Source of the DNA: Alphaproteobacteria bacterium
Lineage (GTDB): Bacteria; Pseudomonadota; Alphaproteobacteria; UBA828
Assembly (NCBI GenBank): GCA_022826665.1
Contig: JAJDUK010000024.1
Span: forward strand, 1-64,000
Reading direction: 5' to 3'
Length of the DNA stretch: 64,000 nucleotides
Shown here: positions 37,472 through 46,914 of the stretch, piece by piece
Position numbering within the stretch: position 1 is the first letter of the stretch
How the letters are laid out: each line of letters begins with the position of its first letter
Made by a program: the position numbers and the translations under genes
The notes under the pieces: generated by a model
Database searches by the model: none
What the model saw: the letters and a program-made list of their open reading frames with translations, nothing else
What the model was told of the DNA's origin: nothing

Positions 37472-38326
37472 TCAGAGCTCCGCCCTGCCGAACAGGCCCT
37501 TGGGCCGGATCAGCAGCACCAGGATGATGAGCAGCATGGTGGAGACGCCGCGCAGCTCGGCCGCGATCATCGTGGTCGTGATGGTCTCCACGAAGCCGAT
37601 GATGTGCGCCGCGATCAGGCTGCCCACGATGCTGCCGATGCCGCCGACGATCACCACGGCGACCGAGATGATGAGCGGGAACACCCACATGTGGGAGTCG
37701 AGCTGGGTGAAGGTCGCGAAGAAGACCCCGGCGATGGCGCCGAAGGCGCCGGAGAGCGCCCAGGTCACCATGCTGATGAAGCTCGGCTCGATGCCCGAGA
37801 TCACCGCGCCCTTGCGGTCCATGGAGACCGCGCGGATCGCGCGGCCGAGGTGGGTGTAGCGCACGAAGGCCATCAGGCCGCCGAGCACGACCCAGCTCAC
37901 GCCCGTGGCGAGCAGGATGTTCATGGTGACCGAGATGCCCTCGAACCGGAGCACGCCCCTGATCACCGGCCACATGGTCTTGGGCGCGGCGCCGAAGATC
38001 ACCACGATCAGCGCCTGCATGACGACGGCGAGAATCAGCGTCGATATCTCGACCGCGATCGGGTTGTCTTCCAGCCGGCGGACCAGGAGCAGGTAGGTGA
38101 GCAGGCCGAAGGTCACGCCCGCCAGTATCGCCAGAATGAAGCTCGCGAAGACCGGCAGCCCCGCCCCCTGGAGGGCCGCGTAGTAGATGTAGCCGCCGAG
38201 CATGATGTAGACGCCGTAGGCGAGGTTCAGCACCCGGCCCACGCTGAAGATCATGGTGAAACCGACGGCGATCAGTGCATAAAGGCCGCTGAGTACAAAC
38301 CCCTGGATCAGGATCTGGAGCGCCAT
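37472..38326 (-). CDS. livH: Liv-type ABC transporter permease LivH
   Basis: A 284-residue permease beginning MALQILIQGFVLSGLYALIA, typical of LivH, with GRVLNLAYGVYIMLGGY and GGIGSIVGSLIAAHIIG. It pairs with LivM in the inner membrane. It is separated from the binding-protein gene upstream by 148 bp that hold a terminator-like hairpin. That spacing would let the binding protein be made in excess. Confidence 0.92.
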   Translation of the reverse strand: MALQILIQGFVLSGLYALIAVGFTMIFSVGRVLNLAYGVYIMLGGYIYYAALQGAGLPVFASFILAILAGVTFGLLTYLLLVRRLEDNPIAVEISTLILAVVMQALIVVIFGAAPKTMWPVIRGVLRFEGISVTMNILLATGVSWVVLGGLMAFVRYTHLGRAIRAVSMDRKGAVISGIEPSFISMVTWALSGAFGAIAGVFFATFTQLDSHMWVFPLIISVAVVIVGGIGSIVGSLIAAHIIGFVETITTTMIAAELRGVSTMLLIILVLLIRPKGLFGRAEL

Positions 38327-38426
38327 CCGGGTCGGCTCACCCGCCGTCGAATCGACATTCGTGTAGCGGCCGAAGCAGTGCGATCACGCTTTGCTCCGGC
38401 CGGCTACAGACAGGCTACAGACAAAT

Positions 38427-38459
38427 TAGACCGGGCGCGACCCGTGAGGCCGCGCCCGG
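38427..38459 (-). terminator. terminator-like hairpin between livK and livH
   Basis: Perfect 9-bp arms CGCGCCCGG and CCGGGCGCG (38451-38459 and 38431-38439) form a stem that reads on the minus strand into TCTAATTTGT. It lies 15 bp after the binding-protein stop and before the permease genes, so it probably attenuates rather than fully ends transcription. Confidence 0.6.
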
Positions 38460-38474
38460 AAACAATAACGTCGC

Positions 38475-39779
38475 CTACTTCAGCCAGTCCGGCACCTCGA
38501 ACTCGCCGTTGGCGTATTTCGGCGGATACACCACCTTGGTCGTGCCATCCGAGTACCACTGGATGACCACCATCGACGGCGCCCCTTCGTCATAGGGCGG
38601 ATTGATGTCGAACTTGATGTTGTGGGTGTACTCCCGCTGGGTCCGGGGCTCGATCTCGCCCGGCTTCCAGAAGGCGTAGCGGAGCCAGATCTCACCGTCC
38701 TTCTCGATGACGATGTCGTCGTTCTCCATTTCGCGGACCCAGTCGTCGAGCGGCGCGAAGCCGCCGGCGCGCTCGGCCGCGGCGAAGGCGTTGAGCATCC
38801 CGTAGTAGGCGTTGAAGCCGTTGAAGTGCGGGAAGACCGGCCGCGAATCGCCGTACTTGGCGGCGTACCTGTCGAGGAAGTCCTGCGTGCGCGGGTCGAT
38901 TTCCGAGCCGATCGAGGGCACCGGGCTCAGCGTCGAGATGCCGCCGCCGAGGCCGCCGGTGTCGTCCCAGAACTCCCGGGCGAAGGCCGAGACGTTGATC
39001 CCGGTCATCGGCACCGGCACCTCGAGCTTCACGTACTGCGAGGCCGGCACCTGGCTGCGCACCGCCGCGATCGAGTAGATGAAGTCGGGCTCCGCCGCCA
39101 CTGCCTTGTTGTAGATCGGCCCGAAGTCGACCGTGTTGGTGTCGTAGACGGTGTGACCGATGATCTCGATGCCGGCCTCCGGCGCGAGCACCTGCTCGAT
39201 CAGCTCGTACACGCCGCCGCCGAACGCGGTGTCCTCCTGCAGCACGTACACGGTCTTCCAGCCCATCTTCTTGGCGAGCACGTCCTTGCCGAAGTCGACA
39301 TAGAGGATGGCCAGCGCGTAGTCGTTGGACACGTTCATGAAGTACATCTTGTACTTCTCGTACTCCTCGACGACCTTGTCGATGATGCCGACGTAAGAGG
39401 TCCAGGTATCGAGGGTCGGCGTCCGGTACTCTGCCATGCGCTCGAGCCAGCCCAGCGACACGTCGTCGATGCAGCCCGAGATGATGAAGTCCACGTTCTC
39501 GACTTCGTTGAGATACTCGTAGGCCCGGATGCCCTCCTGCACGTCCTCGCGCGTATCGGCCATGACCAGCTCGATCATGCGCCCGCCGAGCACGCCGCCG
39601 GCGGCATTGAGCTCCTCGATGGCGATCTCGGTGCCCCGGATCGTGCTCTTTCCGGTGTCGGTATCGAAGGAACCGATGTAACCGACTTTGATTGGGTCGG
39701 CAGCGGGCGCTGCCGTCGTAAGCGACCAGACCGCCACCGCTGCCGCGGCGACTCCGATCAACAGATGACGAATTCTCAT
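38475..39779 (-). CDS. ABC transporter substrate-binding protein, Liv type
   Basis: A 434-residue periplasmic binding protein of the branched-chain amino acid type 1 fold. The signal peptide ends TAAPA before ADPIKVGYIGSFDTDTG. Internal ligand-fold segments are LNAAGGVLGGRMIELV and FIISGCIDDVSLG. The frame is open further upstream, but the ATG at 39779 has a GGGAGGG ribosome site and a proper signal peptide. It is the first gene of a five-gene Liv-type operon. The ligand may be an amide, urea or branched amino acid; the sequence alone does not decide. Confidence 0.9.
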   Translation of the reverse strand: MRIRHLLIGVAAAAVAVWSLTTAAPAADPIKVGYIGSFDTDTGKSTIRGTEIAIEELNAAGGVLGGRMIELVMADTREDVQEGIRAYEYLNEVENVDFIISGCIDDVSLGWLERMAEYRTPTLDTWTSYVGIIDKVVEEYEKYKMYFMNVSNDYALAILYVDFGKDVLAKKMGWKTVYVLQEDTAFGGGVYELIEQVLAPEAGIEIIGHTVYDTNTVDFGPIYNKAVAAEPDFIYSIAAVRSQVPASQYVKLEVPVPMTGINVSAFAREFWDDTGGLGGGISTLSPVPSIGSEIDPRTQDFLDRYAAKYGDSRPVFPHFNGFNAYYGMLNAFAAAERAGGFAPLDDWVREMENDDIVIEKDGEIWLRYAFWKPGEIEPRTQREYTHNIKFDINPPYDEGAPSMVVIQWYSDGTTKVVYPPKYANGEFEVPDWLK

Positions 39780-39954
39780 GACCACCCTCCCTTTTCTGTC
39801 ATTGGCCTCGCGCCCATAACACTCTAGAGCGGTTCCCGAGAGAGGAAAACCGCGTCCGTCGCAGGCCACCGATGCGTTTGGTGCATCCCTCAAACGCCGC
39901 CCTTCCACCGGCGCACTTTGCAAATCGGCGCGGCGGATGGGACAAGGGCGTCCG

Positions 39955-40824
39955 ATGACGATTCCAATCGTTCCCGGCCTGGCCGCGCTCGCGGCGGATT
40001 ATGACGGCTATATCCTCGATGTCTGGGGCGTGATGCACCAAGGTGGACCGGCCTACCCCGAGGCGGTCGCCTGCGTTCGTCGGCTGCGCGAGGCCGGCAA
40101 GCGGGTGGTGTTCCTCTCCAACGCGCCGCGGCTCGCTCATCAGGTCGAAGCCGTGCTCAACGGCAAGGGGGTCGATGGGATGCTCTACGACGCCGTGGTC
40201 GCTTCGGGCGATGCCACGCGGCAGGCGCTCGCCGACCGCTCGCACCCCGCTGCTGACGGGCTCGGTACCCGCTACCACCTGCTCGGACCACCCTGGTCCG
40301 ACGACGTGATCGACGGTCTGGGCTATGCCCCCGTCGGCGACATCGCTGAGGCGGAATTTCTGCTGGGCATCGGCCTCGACGACGGTTGCAACACGGTGGA
40401 AGCCCACGAGCCGGTCCTGCAGGCCGCAGCCGCGCGCGACCTGCCCATGATTTGCGTCAATCCCGACCTTGTCGTGATCCGACTCGGCGTGCAGGAACCT
40501 TGCGCCGGTGCGCTTGCCGCCCGCTACGAAGATCTTGGCGGCCGCGTGCGCTACTTCGGCAAGCCCTATCCGGACGTCTACGACCTGACGCTGGACAAGC
40601 TCGGGCTCCCGCCCGCCCGCGTGCTTGCGGTCGGCGACGGCCTCGCCACCGATATCGCCGGCGCTGCCGCCGCCGGCCTCGATTCGCTCCTGATTACCGG
40701 CGGCCTGCTGGCCGACGCACTCGACCTCGCACCGGGAGAGGCGCCGAGCGCCCGCGCCTTGGAGGAGGCCTGTCGGGCGGCGGGAGTCAGGCCGAGTAAG
40801 GCGCTTTCGACGTTCGTTTGGTAA
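39955..40824 (+). CDS. HAD-superfamily hydrolase, TIGR01459 type
   Basis: A 289-residue HAD phosphatase. The DxxG-like motif I is in YILDVWGVMHQGG, a loop serine/asparagine motif in VVFLSNAPR, and the late acid cluster in VLAVGDGLATDIAGA. This is the TIGR01459/NagD-like class, which hydrolyses a small phosphate. The ATG at 39955 was preferred over one 18 bases upstream because AAGGG precedes it; the longer start stays possible. It is divergent from the binding-protein gene. Confidence 0.82.
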   Translation: MTIPIVPGLAALAADYDGYILDVWGVMHQGGPAYPEAVACVRRLREAGKRVVFLSNAPRLAHQVEAVLNGKGVDGMLYDAVVASGDATRQALADRSHPAADGLGTRYHLLGPPWSDDVIDGLGYAPVGDIAEAEFLLGIGLDDGCNTVEAHEPVLQAAAARDLPMICVNPDLVVIRLGVQEPCAGALAARYEDLGGRVRYFGKPYPDVYDLTLDKLGLPPARVLAVGDGLATDIAGAAAAGLDSLLITGGLLADALDLAPGEAPSARALEEACRAAGVRPSKALSTFVW

Positions 40825-40883
40825 TAGCACCCTCAAGATAATGTTATTGGCGCGCGCCCGGCACGCGCCCAATAGTCAATTCT

Positions 40884-42119
40884 ATGAGCACCGCCATGCC
40901 AACGGCCGCCGCTATGCCCTCAACACGACCGCAGGTTGCGGTCGTGGCTGTGGCGGGGGCGCTGATCGCGGCCGGCGTCGTCGCGCTCGCGATCACGGTG
41001 GACGGCCGCTTGGCGGCGTTGCTGATCGTGGGTGGGCTGGCGGGGCTCGCGCTCCACCACGCGCTCTTCGGCTTCGCCTCATCGACCCGCCGGCTTCTGT
41101 TGGAGCGCCGTGGCGCGGGCGTCCGGGCGCAACTCCTGATGATCGCCGCAGCAAGCATCGCGTTCGCACCCCTGCTCGCCGGCGGTAGCGCGTTCGGCCA
41201 GGGCCTGGGCGGCGCGCTGGCGCCCGTCGGAGTCTCCGTTGCGCTCGGGGCCTTCCTGTTCGGCATCGGCATGCAGCTCGGCGGCGGCTGCGCCTCCGGC
41301 ACCCTGAGCGGCGCCGGCACCGGCAGCCTCCGCATGGCGATCACGCTTGGCGCCTTCATCGCAGGCTCGGTGATCGGCACGGCGCACCTGCCCTGGTGGC
41401 TCGATCAGCCCCGACTCGCCGCCCTCTCGATCCCGAACACACTCGGCTGGCCGGCGGGCCTCGTCGTTCAACTTGCCGCCATCGGCCTCCTCGTGCTGGG
41501 TGCGCTCCATCTGGAGCGGCGGCGCCACGGCGCCCACGAGCCGCTGGTATGGGGCGGTGGCGGCGACTGGCGCGAGCGTCTGCTGCATGGCGGCTGGCCG
41601 CTCGCCTGGGGCGCGCTCGCCCTGGCGCTCCTCAACATTGCGACACTGCTGATCGCGGGCCATCCGTGGAGCGTCACCTGGGGCTTCGCGCTCTGGGGCG
41701 CCTCGCTGGCCGATGCCTTGGGCTTCGGTATCGCCGACTGGACCTTCTGGCAGTGGCCGGGCCCAGCGCGGAAGCTCGCCGCCGGAGTCGAGCAAGACAC
41801 CGTGTCGGTGATGAACGTGGGCCTGATCCTGGGTGCGCTGCTGGGTGCTGCGCTTGCGGGTCGCTTCGCCTCCCGCAGCCGGCTCACCCTCGGCGCCGTG
41901 GCGAGCGCAGTGATCGGCGGCCTGCTGCTCGGCTACGGTGCGCGACTGGCCTTCGGCTGCAACATCGGCGCCCTCTTCAGCGGCATCGCCTCAGGCAGCG
42001 TGCACGGCTGGCTCTGGCTGCTGGCCGCCCTTCCCGGCGCGGCGCTCGGCGCGCGTCTGCGCCCCCTGTTCGGTCTCGATCGCGCTGCGGCACCGGCCGC
42101 AGAAGGAGTTCGCGCATGA
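40884..42119 (+). CDS. YeeE/YedE-family sulfur-compound transporter
   Basis: A 411-residue membrane protein with about ten hydrophobic segments. The paired motifs GIGMQLGGGCASGTLSGAGTG and AFGCNIGALFSGIASGS hold the conserved cysteines of the YeeE/TsuA family, which import thiosulfate or another reduced sulfur species. The two halves are related by internal duplication. Its stop overlaps the ATG of the next gene (ATGA). Related YeeE proteins usually sit beside a TusA-like protein, which is not seen here. Confidence 0.85.
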   Translation: MSTAMPTAAAMPSTRPQVAVVAVAGALIAAGVVALAITVDGRLAALLIVGGLAGLALHHALFGFASSTRRLLLERRGAGVRAQLLMIAAASIAFAPLLAGGSAFGQGLGGALAPVGVSVALGAFLFGIGMQLGGGCASGTLSGAGTGSLRMAITLGAFIAGSVIGTAHLPWWLDQPRLAALSIPNTLGWPAGLVVQLAAIGLLVLGALHLERRRHGAHEPLVWGGGGDWRERLLHGGWPLAWGALALALLNIATLLIAGHPWSVTWGFALWGASLADALGFGIADWTFWQWPGPARKLAAGVEQDTVSVMNVGLILGALLGAALAGRFASRSRLTLGAVASAVIGGLLLGYGARLAFGCNIGALFSGIASGSVHGWLWLLAALPGAALGARLRPLFGLDRAAAPAAEGVRA

Positions 42120-42880
42120 CCACGACTGTGAGCACTTCCCCCCAAATCCCCCGCCTCCAGCGCCTGCGCAAGGCGCTGCCGCGCCTCCTGCTGCTGGCCG
42201 TCGTCATCGTCGGCATCGTTCTGGCCGTGCTGAATCGGGACAGCATCGATTCGGCCGCGCTCGAGGCCTGGATCACCGGCTTCGGCCCCTGGGCGCCCGT
42301 CGTCTTCTTCTGCGCCTATGTGCTCGCCACGGTGCTCTTCCTGCCCGGCCTGCTATTCACGCTCGCGGCCGGCGCCCTCTTCGGCCCCTACGTCGGCACG
42401 CTCATCGCCCTGATCGGCGCGACGGTGGGCGCGACCATCGCATTCCTCGTGGCCCGCTACGTGCTGGCCGACTGGATCGCCGCGCGCACGCCGGCGCGGG
42501 TGCAGCGGGTCATCGAAGGCGTCGAGGACGAAGGCTGGCGCTTCGTCGCCATGACCCGGCTGATCCCCTTCATCCCCTTCAACGCGCTCAACTACGCGCT
42601 GGGGCTCACGCGCATCCGCCTCGTGGCCTATGCGTTGGCGTCGGTCGTCTTCATGGCGCCGGGCGCGGCGGCATACGCCTACCTCGGCCACGCCGGGCGC
42701 TCGCTCGCCACCGGCGACGGCGATCTGGTTCAGAACGCCCTGCTCGGCCTCGCCGTGCTCGGCTTGATCGGCTTCATGCCACGACTGATCAAGCGCTTCG
42801 TCAAGGGCCGGAAGGCGGCGCAGGAGGCGGAGTCGCCCGCACCGGATACAGCAGGCGAAGCGCGACCAGGATCGCCGTGA
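42116..42880 (+). CDS. TVP38/TMEM64-family membrane protein (DedA-like)
   Basis: A 254-residue inner-membrane protein of the VTT/DedA superfamily. It shows FFCAYVLATVLFLPGLLFTL, a helical hairpin with AGALFGPYVGTL, and the R-x-I-PFIPFN segment (MTRLIPFIPFNALNYALG) of the family. Relatives are lipid scramblase-like or involved in membrane homeostasis. It overlaps the upstream transporter by four bases and converges with ctaA over 80 bp of shared coding sequence. Confidence 0.85.
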   Translation: MTTTVSTSPQIPRLQRLRKALPRLLLLAVVIVGIVLAVLNRDSIDSAALEAWITGFGPWAPVVFFCAYVLATVLFLPGLLFTLAAGALFGPYVGTLIALIGATVGATIAFLVARYVLADWIAARTPARVQRVIEGVEDEGWRFVAMTRLIPFIPFNALNYALGLTRIRLVAYALASVVFMAPGAAAYAYLGHAGRSLATGDGDLVQNALLGLAVLGLIGFMPRLIKRFVKGRKAAQEAESPAPDTAGEARPGSP

Positions 42881-43913
42881 ACACCACCATCGCGCCCACC
42901 TGATGCGCTGCGCCGAGCGGCACGGGCACGAAGGTGAGCAAAGTCGCAATCCCGAGCACGAACTGGCCGAGCACTGCCCCTGCCGCCACGTGAAACGCGA
43001 CTCGGGCCGGCGTCGGCCCCAGCCAGCGCAGCGCGGCGGCCCAGAGCAGGATCACGACCAGAGCGGTGAGCATCGCCAGCAGGCGGTGATCGAGCTGCAC
43101 CAGCGGGACGTTCTCGAAGAAGTTCCGCCACAGCGGCTCGATCAGGAATATGTCCGGCGGCACGATGGCGTCTGCCATGAGCGGGAAGGTGTTGTAGGCG
43201 AGGCCCGCGTCGTTGCCGGCAACGAAGGCGCCCGAGAGGATCGTGACGAAGATCAGCCCGGTGGCTCCCCACACGGCGCCGCGCCATCGGCCCAGGCGAG
43301 CAACGCCCTCGCTCGCGCCGTTCATCAAGAGCCCCAGCGCGACCCAGATCAGGCAGCCGTAGATTGCCACGGCGAGTCCGAGATGAGCGGCAAGCCGGTA
43401 GGGGCTCACGTCGGGCCGGTCCACCAGCCCGCTCTGGACCATGTACCAGCCGAGCAGCCCCTGGAGCCCGCCGAGGATTCCGATGGCGAGCACCTTCACC
43501 CCGAGCGCACGGTCGAACGCCCGCCGGATCAGGAACCAGAGGAAGGGCAGCGCGAAAGCGATGCCGACGATGCGCCCGAGCAGACGATGCGCGTACTCCA
43601 GCCAGAAGATGTCCTTGAACTCGCCGAGGGTCATGCCCCGGTTGATTTCCTGATACTCGGGGAAGCGCTGGTAGTCGGCGAAGAGCGCCTGCCACGCCTC
43701 CTCGCCGAATGGCGGCAGCACGCCCACCAGCGGCCGCCAGTCCACAATCGAAAGTCCGGCGTGGTGGAGGCGCGTGATCCCGCCGAGCACCACCATCGCG
43801 AGCACGAGGGCGGCCAAGGCCAGCAGCCAGCGGGCGACGGCGCGGCGGCTGCGCGCGATCCGTTCGGGCGCGATGCCGCCGCGGCGGGCAGGCCGGAGGG
43901 CCGCGGCGTCCAC
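42801..43913 (-). CDS. ctaA: heme A synthase
   Basis: A 370-residue membrane enzyme that oxidises haem O to haem A for cytochrome oxidase. Eight membrane segments and the haem-ligand histidines are visible in GGITRLHHAGLSI, EYAHRLLGRIVG, LDHRLLAM and AAHQVGAM. The start at 43913 is a GTG with a weak ribosome site, and an in-frame upstream start is not seen. The last 26 codons overlap the convergent TVP38 gene on the other strand. Both proteins look intact, so the overlap is probably real. Confidence 0.93.
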   Translation of the reverse strand: MDAAALRPARRGGIAPERIARSRRAVARWLLALAALVLAMVVLGGITRLHHAGLSIVDWRPLVGVLPPFGEEAWQALFADYQRFPEYQEINRGMTLGEFKDIFWLEYAHRLLGRIVGIAFALPFLWFLIRRAFDRALGVKVLAIGILGGLQGLLGWYMVQSGLVDRPDVSPYRLAAHLGLAVAIYGCLIWVALGLLMNGASEGVARLGRWRGAVWGATGLIFVTILSGAFVAGNDAGLAYNTFPLMADAIVPPDIFLIEPLWRNFFENVPLVQLDHRLLAMLTALVVILLWAAALRWLGPTPARVAFHVAAGAVLGQFVLGIATLLTFVPVPLGAAHQVGAMVVFTAILVALRLLYPVRATPPPAPPSGP

Positions 43914-43954
43914 GCTGGCGTCGGAAGGAGGCAGCGAGAGCGGCGGCGGGCGCG

Positions 43955-45259
43955 TTAGGCGCCGGGACGTTGGGCGGAGCGGTCGCTGTCCCCTGCCCCG
44001 CCCGCGTCACCCACACCGCCCGCTTCGGCGCGACGTGGATAGCGGCTCGCCACGTAGTCGGCGACGATCTTCTGAAATTCCTCGGCGATGCCCGCGCCCC
44101 GCAGCGTCACCGCCTTCTTGCCGTCGATGAAGACCGGCGCCGCCGGTGCCTCGCCGGTTCCCGGCAGGCTGATGCCGATATCGGCGTGCTTGCTCTCGCC
44201 GGGCCCATTGACGATGCAGCCCATGACCGCGAGCTGCATGGATTCGACCCCCTCATAGGTCTCGCGCCAGATCGGCATTTGCCGGCGCACGTAGTCCTGA
44301 ATGCGCTCCGCCAGCTCCTGGAACACCGTGCTCGTGGTGCGCCCGCAGCCGGGGCACGCCGCCACCAGCGGCACGAAGGAGCGGAAGCCCATGGTCTGCA
44401 AGATTTCCTGCGCGACAATCACCTCCTGGGTGCGGTCGCCGCCGGGCTCCGGCGTGAGCGAGATACGGATGGTGTCGCCGATGCCCCGCTGCAGCAGTAC
44501 CGAGAGCGCGGCGGTGGACGCGACGATGCCCTTGGAGCCCATCCCCGCCTCGGTGAGCCCGAGATGGAGCGCATAGTCGCTGCGTGCGCCGAGCTCGCCG
44601 TAGACTGCGATCAGGTCCTGCACTTGCGAGACCTTGGCCGAGATCACGATCTTCTCCCGCGCGAGCCCGATCTCCTCGGCCAGCGCCGCGCTGCGCAGGC
44701 CCGACTCGACCAGCGCCTCGCGCATGACCCCGGCGGCGTCCTTGGGCTCGGGTCGGGCTGCGTTCTCGTCCATAAGCTGCGCCAGCAGGTCCTGGTCGAG
44801 GCTGCCCCAGTTGACCCCGATGCGCACCGGCCGGTCGTACTTGAGCGCGACCTCGATCATGGTCTGGAACTGCCGGTCGCGCTTCTCGCGGAAGCCCACG
44901 TTGCCCGGATTGATCCGGTACTTGGCTAGAGCCTCGGCACAGGCCGGGTACTCGGTGAGCAGCCGGTGGCCGTTGTAGTGAAAGTCGCCGACCAGCGGCA
45001 CGTGGCAGCCCTTCGCCTCCAGCCGCTCGCGAATGTCTGGCACCGCGGCAGCGGCCTCCGGCGTGTTGACCGTGATGCGCACGATCTCGGAGCCCGCGTC
45101 GGCCAGCGCCCTGACCTGCTCAGCCGTGGCGCGGGCGTCTTCGGTATCGGTGTTGGTCATGGACTGGACGACGACCGGCGCGCCGCCGCCGATCGTAACG
45201 CTGCCGACCCTGACACCGACGCTCTCGCGTCGTCCCTCACCGGAGCCGTTCGTCGCCAT
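43955..45259 (-). CDS. ispG: 4-hydroxy-3-methylbut-2-en-1-yl diphosphate synthase (IspG)
   Basis: A 434-residue iron-sulfur enzyme of the non-mevalonate isoprenoid pathway. It reduces MEcPP to HMBPP. The N-terminal [19 protein letters not shown] and the C-terminal cluster site [11 protein letters not shown] with [17 protein letters not shown] are diagnostic. The start at 45259 has a GGAGGAG ribosome site; the longer frame upstream was rejected. It lies 41 bp upstream of ctaA on the same strand. Confidence 0.96.
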   Translation of the reverse strand: MATNGSGEGRRESVGVRVGSVTIGGGAPVVVQSMTNTDTEDARATAEQVRALADAGSEIVRITVNTPEAAAAVPDIRERLEAKGCHVPLVGDFHYNGHRLLTEYPACAEALAKYRINPGNVGFREKRDRQFQTMIEVALKYDRPVRIGVNWGSLDQDLLAQLMDENAARPEPKDAAGVMREALVESGLRSAALAEEIGLAREKIVISAKVSQVQDLIAVYGELGARSDYALHLGLTEAGMGSKGIVASTAALSVLLQRGIGDTIRISLTPEPGGDRTQEVIVAQEILQTMGFRSFVPLVAACPGCGRTTSTVFQELAERIQDYVRRQMPIWRETYEGVESMQLAVMGCIVNGPGESKHADIGISLPGTGEAPAAPVFIDGKKAVTLRGAGIAEEFQKIVADYVASRYPRRAEAGGVGDAGGAGDSDRSAQRPGA

Positions 45260-45335
45260 ATCCGCTCCTCCAGCCGGCCGGGGACTCCATCGGCCGCTGT
45301 CTACCACAGCCCGCCTACGCCAGCCACCGGACCGG

Positions 45336-45722
45336 TCATCTCGGGTCGATCCGAACGATACGTTCCCTAAACCAAGCAGTCAGTTCTTCGTATCCCACTT
45401 CGCCCCTGGCAACAGCGAGAATTGTTTCGACGACTTCTTCGTCAGTTTCGACGAATTCATAACCGCTGCGTTGCACCAATAGCTCGACCAAATACAAAGC
45501 CGTGCGCTTGTTCGCATCTATGAAACCGTGATTGCAGACGACGCCGTGAAGCAGAGCGGCCGCCTTTTCGTGTATCCGTCGATGGTAGCCGTCATAAGGG
45601 CGGGCGAGCGCGGATAGAATGCCGTGTTCGTTCAGAAGGCCAGGTCTGCCGCCATCCTTCAGCGCCTCCTCGTGGCCATAAACCGCATCGGCCCACGTTA
45701 CCCGGTAATGCCTCTTACCGAT
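45336..45722 (-). CDS. Doc-family (Fic fold) toxin, no standard start codon
   Basis: The frame encodes a complete Doc-type toxin. The Fic signature [13 protein letters not shown] is intact, and the core runs from [17 protein letters not shown] to [13 protein letters not shown]. No ATG, GTG or TTG occurs in this frame between the upstream in-frame stop (45735-45737) and the Doc core. Counting from the ATC at 45722 puts the motif histidine at residue 65, close to H66 in phage P1 Doc. An AAGAGG lies within 45713-45716. Doc phosphorylates elongation factor EF-Tu. The most likely explanations are an ATC start, a +1 shift from the antitoxin frame, start-codon loss or a sequencing error. The antitoxin stop at 45715 overlaps by eight bases. 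Confidence 0.75.
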   Translation of the reverse strand: MGKRHYRVTWADAVYGHEEALKDGGRPGLLNEHGILSALARPYDGYHRRIHEKAAALLHGVVCNHGFIDANKRTALYLVELLVQRSGYEFVETDEEVVETILAVARGEVGYEELTAWFRERIVRIDPR

Positions 45723-45912
45723 TTGCCAGCGCCTTCATGGCCTCTCTCCGCTTGACCGAGGTCTTCTCGATCACACGCTGGGAAGTCGACGAAACACGGA
45801 GCGCCTTGGACTTGGTTGATGTGCTTCCCTTGTTCGCGAGCGCCGGAGAGGCCTTGCTGTGACAACTGGACCTCGGGCCTCCAGGCCCTGATGCGTTCAG
45901 CTTCTTTTGCAT
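45715..45912 (-). CDS. antitoxin partner of the Doc-type toxin
   Basis: A 65-residue basic protein, MQKKLNASGPGG at the start and a C-terminal [15 protein letters not shown] recognise it only as the small partner that sits before alphaproteobacterial Doc toxins; it has no phage P1 Phd-like fold that I can see. Its last codons overlap the toxin frame. The central region (KGSTSTKSKALRV) is lysine- and serine-rich, which would suit DNA or toxin binding. An alternative overlapping frame starting at 45961 was rejected because it has no family resemblance. Confidence 0.6.
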   Translation of the reverse strand: MQKKLNASGPGGPRSSCHSKASPALANKGSTSTKSKALRVSSTSQRVIEKTSVKRREAMKALANR

Positions 45913-46015
45913 GGCATTTCCCCTCTGGCCGAAACATGCACATCGTGGCGCATCGCATCAAGCGCGGGAAAGCGCAGTTGTGACCGCAGCCGGTATCGGC
46001 GCCGCGCCTCCGCCC

Positions 46016-46846
46016 CTACCCCAGCACCGTCTCCTTCGCGCGGTGGAGGAAGGCGGTGGCCGACGCGATGGTCTTCTCGGGGCACTCCACCAGGTCGGCG
46101 TGGCCGATGTCCTCGTAGACGATCGCCTCGCAGCCGGGCACGTTGTCCACCACCCATTGCGCGCCGGCGCCGTCGGGCCCCGTCACCATGGGGGTCAGCA
46201 TGTCCTTGGCGGCGGTAATCACCAGCGTCGGGTTCTTGATCTTCTTGCAGTCCTCGCGCAGGTCCATCTCCTCCATGGCGATGCAGGCCTGCACCACGGT
46301 CTCCACCGCGTTCAGCCCCACGATGGTGCGCACCATCTCGATCAGGGGCTGGCCGTTGGGGCCGTCGAGGAAGTCCGCGCCGACCGCCTGGGTCACCACG
46401 TGATCGGCGAATTCCGGGCCGCAGCCCCAGGTCTGCGCCATGTGGCGCCAGGTGCGGAACATGATCCGGCGCATGGTGTCGCACTTGGCAAACGCGCAGT
46501 CGCTGACCACGCCAATGCAGCGGTCGGGATACTTCGCCGCGAACTTCAGCGCGATCATGCCGCCGGCCGAGGTGCCCATCACATGCGCACGTTCGATCTG
46601 AAGCTCGTCGAGCAGTGCCGCCAGATCGTCGGCCCAGATATCGAGGTCGTAGCGCATCAGGGGGCGGTCGGTCTGGCCGTAGCCCCGCTGGTCGTAGCTG
46701 ATGAGCTGGAACTCCTCGGCCAGCCCCTCCCACACCATCGCGAAGTTCTGCCGGCCGAAAAGCGAGCCGCCGATCAGCGCCAACGGGTCGCCTTTGCCCA
46801 TCAGCTCGTAGTACATATTAATTCCGTTGGCCATGACCTTCGGCAT
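46016..46846 (-). CDS. alpha/beta hydrolase
   Basis: A 276-residue alpha/beta-fold hydrolase. The nucleophile elbow is GTSAGG with S93, the acid is probably in NPTLVITAAKDMLTPM, and the histidine is in YEDIGHADLV. The oxyanion region is the GGSLFGRQNF loop. It resembles esterase or enol-lactonase-type members (similar to 3-oxoadipate enol-lactonase). GGGGAG precedes the ATG. It is divergent from glnE with 68 bp between. The substrate is unknown. Confidence 0.85.
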   Translation of the reverse strand: MPKVMANGINMYYELMGKGDPLALIGGSLFGRQNFAMVWEGLAEEFQLISYDQRGYGQTDRPLMRYDLDIWADDLAALLDELQIERAHVMGTSAGGMIALKFAAKYPDRCIGVVSDCAFAKCDTMRRIMFRTWRHMAQTWGCGPEFADHVVTQAVGADFLDGPNGQPLIEMVRTIVGLNAVETVVQACIAMEEMDLREDCKKIKNPTLVITAAKDMLTPMVTGPDGAGAQWVVDNVPGCEAIVYEDIGHADLVECPEKTIASATAFLHRAKETVLG

Positions 46847-46914
46847 GTCGAATTTCTCCCCCTCACCAGCCCCCGTCCTCCGGGGCGCAAACCCATGATG
46901 GCCCGAGAGCGCCC

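Noticed and set aside
45698-45961. An alternative 87-residue frame overlapping the Doc antitoxin
   Set aside because: It has no family resemblance, and the 65-residue frame has the shape and overlap expected of the antitoxin.
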